This document shows, piece by piece, positions 11,490-12,701 of a stretch of 12,701 bases of DNA. Below the pieces are notes generated by a model. That model was not told where the DNA came from, ran no database searches, and saw only the letters and a list, made by a program, of their open reading frames with translations. Origin of the DNA: an uncultured archaeon (GTDB taxonomy: Archaea > Nanobdellota > Nanobdellia > Woesearchaeales > ARS49); contig CABMGU010000057.1 in NCBI GenBank assembly GCA_902385765.1, forward strand, positions 1-12,701, written 5' to 3'. The stretch's first letter is position 1. The number at the start of each line of letters is the position of its first letter. The position numbers were made by a program, and so were the translations under genes.

Positions 11490-12398
11490 TTATTCCTTCG
11501 CGTAGTCAAAGAATACGTCTTTTGCTTTTAAGAACTTCACGATGTTAACCCCTGCATTGCACCCGTCGCCTACATTTTTGGCTATCTGCCTGCAGGCTCC
11601 CATGCAGTTTCCTGCTGCGAACACGCCCTGAACGCTTGTCATTCCGTTTTCATCGACTTTTATCAGTCCGTCTTTTGTTTCTATTCCCAGCTTTGATGCG
11701 AATGTTGTTGCTCCTGCTGTTCCGCAGGCAAGGAATGCTCCGTCAAATGCTTCTTCTCCGTCTTCAAAGATTATCTTCCGTAAAAATTTGTCTGCTACGA
11801 ACTCTTTTGCGCGTGCAACTTTGAGTTTTATGTTGTTTTTCTTCAGTTGCTCTTCTAATTTGCTGTTGAACGTGAATTTTGGTCCGTGTGATATCAGTGT
11901 TACGTCTTTTGTGTATGATGTTAGTTCCAGAGCGTCTTCTGCTGCGTAGTTTCCGTTGCCTATGACTGCTATTTTCTTTCCTTTGTACATTGGTCCGTCG
12001 CAGCTTGCGCAGGTGTGCACTCCTTTGCCAAGTAATTCCTTCTCGTTTTTGATTCCTGCCCATTGTATTGGTATTCCTGTTGCTATGATTATTGTTTTTG
12101 CTTCCAGGTTTTTTCCGTCAGAAGTCTTGATTGTGAACGTTTTTTTCTTTTTGATGTTTATTACTTCTTCTTCTATGATGTCTGCTCCGAATTTTTTGGC
12201 TTGTTCTGCTCCGATTTGGAGCAGTTTGTCGCCGTCTATTCCTTCTGGGAATCCGAAGTAGTTTTCTACGTGTTTTGCGTATATGAGCTGGCTTTTCTCT
12301 TTTTTGCCAATGACTAATGTCTTTAGCTGTGCTCTGGATGTAAAAATAGCTGCAGAAAGCCCTGCTGGTCCCCGGCCTATTATTATGACGTCGTGCAT
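11490..12398 (-). CDS. trxB: Thioredoxin reductase-like flavoprotein
   Basis: 302 aa. The FAD-binding Rossmann motif is GRGPAG (8-13), the redox pair is CASC (Cys130, Cys133) followed by Asp-Gly, and the second dinucleotide motif is GNGNYA (147-152). This is the low-molecular-weight TrxR order, and such enzymes reduce thioredoxin-like proteins. Two departures stand out. The basic HRRxxxR stretch that grips the NADPH phosphate is replaced by SHGPKF (170-175), suggesting NADH or another donor. The C-terminal FAD motif reads AAGNC (261-265), where AAGD is usual. A TATA-like box at 12421-12428 gives a leaderless start at 12398. hypC follows directly. The thioredoxin-like protein upstream on the same strand is a likely partner. 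Confidence 0.9.
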   Translation of the reverse strand: MHDVIIIGRGPAGLSAAIFTSRAQLKTLVIGKKEKSQLIYAKHVENYFGFPEGIDGDKLLQIGAEQAKKFGADIIEEEVINIKKKKTFTIKTSDGKNLEAKTIIIATGIPIQWAGIKNEKELLGKGVHTCASCDGPMYKGKKIAVIGNGNYAAEDALELTSYTKDVTLISHGPKFTFNSKLEEQLKKNNIKLKVARAKEFVADKFLRKIIFEDGEEAFDGAFLACGTAGATTFASKLGIETKDGLIKVDENGMTSVQGVFAAGNCMGACRQIAKNVGDGCNAGVNIVKFLKAKDVFFDYAKE

Positions 12399-12420
12399 GA
12401 ACAGATTAATTGCTTTCTGC

Positions 12421-12428
12421 TTTAAAAA
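12421..12428 (-). promoter_or_regulatory. TATA-like box of the trxB-hypC operon
   Basis: On the minus strand TTTTTAAA, centred about 27 nt from the ATG at 12398. It lies just upstream of trxB and downstream of the stop of the preceding thioredoxin-like gene, so trxB-hypC has its own promoter. Confidence 0.5.
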
Positions 12429-12431
12429 TGT

Positions 12432-12701
12432 TTATTTTGGCAGTGCACAGCCGGTTTTCTCGCTGAGTGTTTCAAGCGGGATTTCTCCTGACATTTTCTC
12501 TCCGCTTATGTCCCAGGTCGGGTATCCTGTTATGCCTGCGAATTTGCAGGCGTCTGTCTGTCCCTGCCCGTCTGGTGTTGCGCATTCAATGTAGTTTACG
12601 TATTGTAGGCTGTCTCCGAACATTTTCTTCTGGTTTGCGCAGTGTCCGCACCAGCTTGCTCCATAAAACGTTGCTCCTTTGGCTGTCAGGCATTTTGCAA
12701 A
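12432..12701 (-). CDS. Thioredoxin-like protein, N-terminus beyond window
   Basis: The last 89 residues are visible. They include a thioredoxin-type active site, SWCGHC, at visible residues 16-21 and the matching cis-Pro loop, GYPTW. Three further Cys follow (ECATP, DACKF and TGCALPK). The sequence AKCLTAKGATFYGASWCGHC and the CATPDGQGQ segment recall the thioredoxin domain found joined to, or beside, vitamin K epoxide reductase (VKOR) proteins, which form disulfide bonds at the cell surface. Whether a VKOR or membrane domain precedes it cannot be seen here. It ends 33 bp before trxB on the same strand and could be a substrate of that reductase if it is cytosolic. Confidence 0.85.
   Translation of the reverse strand, partial: FAKCLTAKGATFYGASWCGHCANQKKMFGDSLQYVNYIECATPDGQGQTDACKFAGITGYPTWDISGEKMSGEIPLETLSEKTGCALPK

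Noticed and set aside
1..12701. CRISPR array or insertion sequence
   Set aside because: No regularly spaced repeats and no transposase or integrase were found; the only long repeat is the single 23-bp pair.

Overview
The window looks like a piece of an archaeal chromosome, most likely a small-genome DPANN-type archaeon (Woesearchaeota- or Pacearchaeota-like; the lineage is inferred, not shown). At least eight genes have a TATA-like box centred about 26-28 nt upstream of a start codon with no room for a 5' leader, the archaeal leaderless arrangement. A few other genes carry GGGGTG/GAGGTG Shine-Dalgarno sites. No convincing bacterial -35/-10 pair was seen. Into this archaeal setting are placed several bacterial-type genes, which are the most interesting content: a full-length primary-type sigma-70 factor, a GGDEF diguanylate cyclase and a DUF6390-like protein.

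Layout. 1-1425: a site-2 protease (cut by the left edge), divergent from a small lysozyme/transglycosylase-like protein. 1540-3639: an archaeal/ER-type signal peptidase-like S26 enzyme, a pair of hairpins ending in T6, a 277-aa unknown protein, then a 25-aa membrane peptide that was not obvious as a gene, coupled by ATGA overlap to a 142-aa unknown. 3621-4879: a 1.2-kb segment bracketed by a perfect 23-bp direct repeat, carrying a 106-aa unknown and the GGDEF protein divergently from a shared promoter region. Each repeat copy completes the 3' end of the flanking gene, so the insertion seems to have landed in the overlapping tails of two convergent genes without breaking either. 4859-6587: a two-repeat helical protein divergent from the sigma-70 factor.

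6637-11486 is a dispersed [NiFe]-hydrogenase neighbourhood: a maturation endopeptidase (+), a two-subunit hydrogenase (- strand; small then large subunit, followed by a strong terminator), an EamA transporter coupled to a DUF6390-like protein (+), and a 53-aa HypC (-) that trails a thioredoxin reductase. Between the maturation protease and the hydrogenase lies about 480 bases with no credible gene but with three nested perfect inverted repeats (14, 12 and 11+13 bp), best read as a structured RNA. The right edge holds a partial thioredoxin-like protein.

How the genes may work together: the endopeptidase and HypC would mature the large subunit; the small subunit has only one Fe-S cluster, with a Cys-x-x-Asp first motif, and no electron-transfer subunits are present, so the electron partner is unknown. 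The thioredoxin reductase has lost the usual NADPH-phosphate-binding arginines and could be fed by another donor. A bacterial sigma factor, a diguanylate cyclase and a lysozyme-like protein within 5.5 kb suggest acquired bacterial regulation or interaction with bacteria, but that link is inference.
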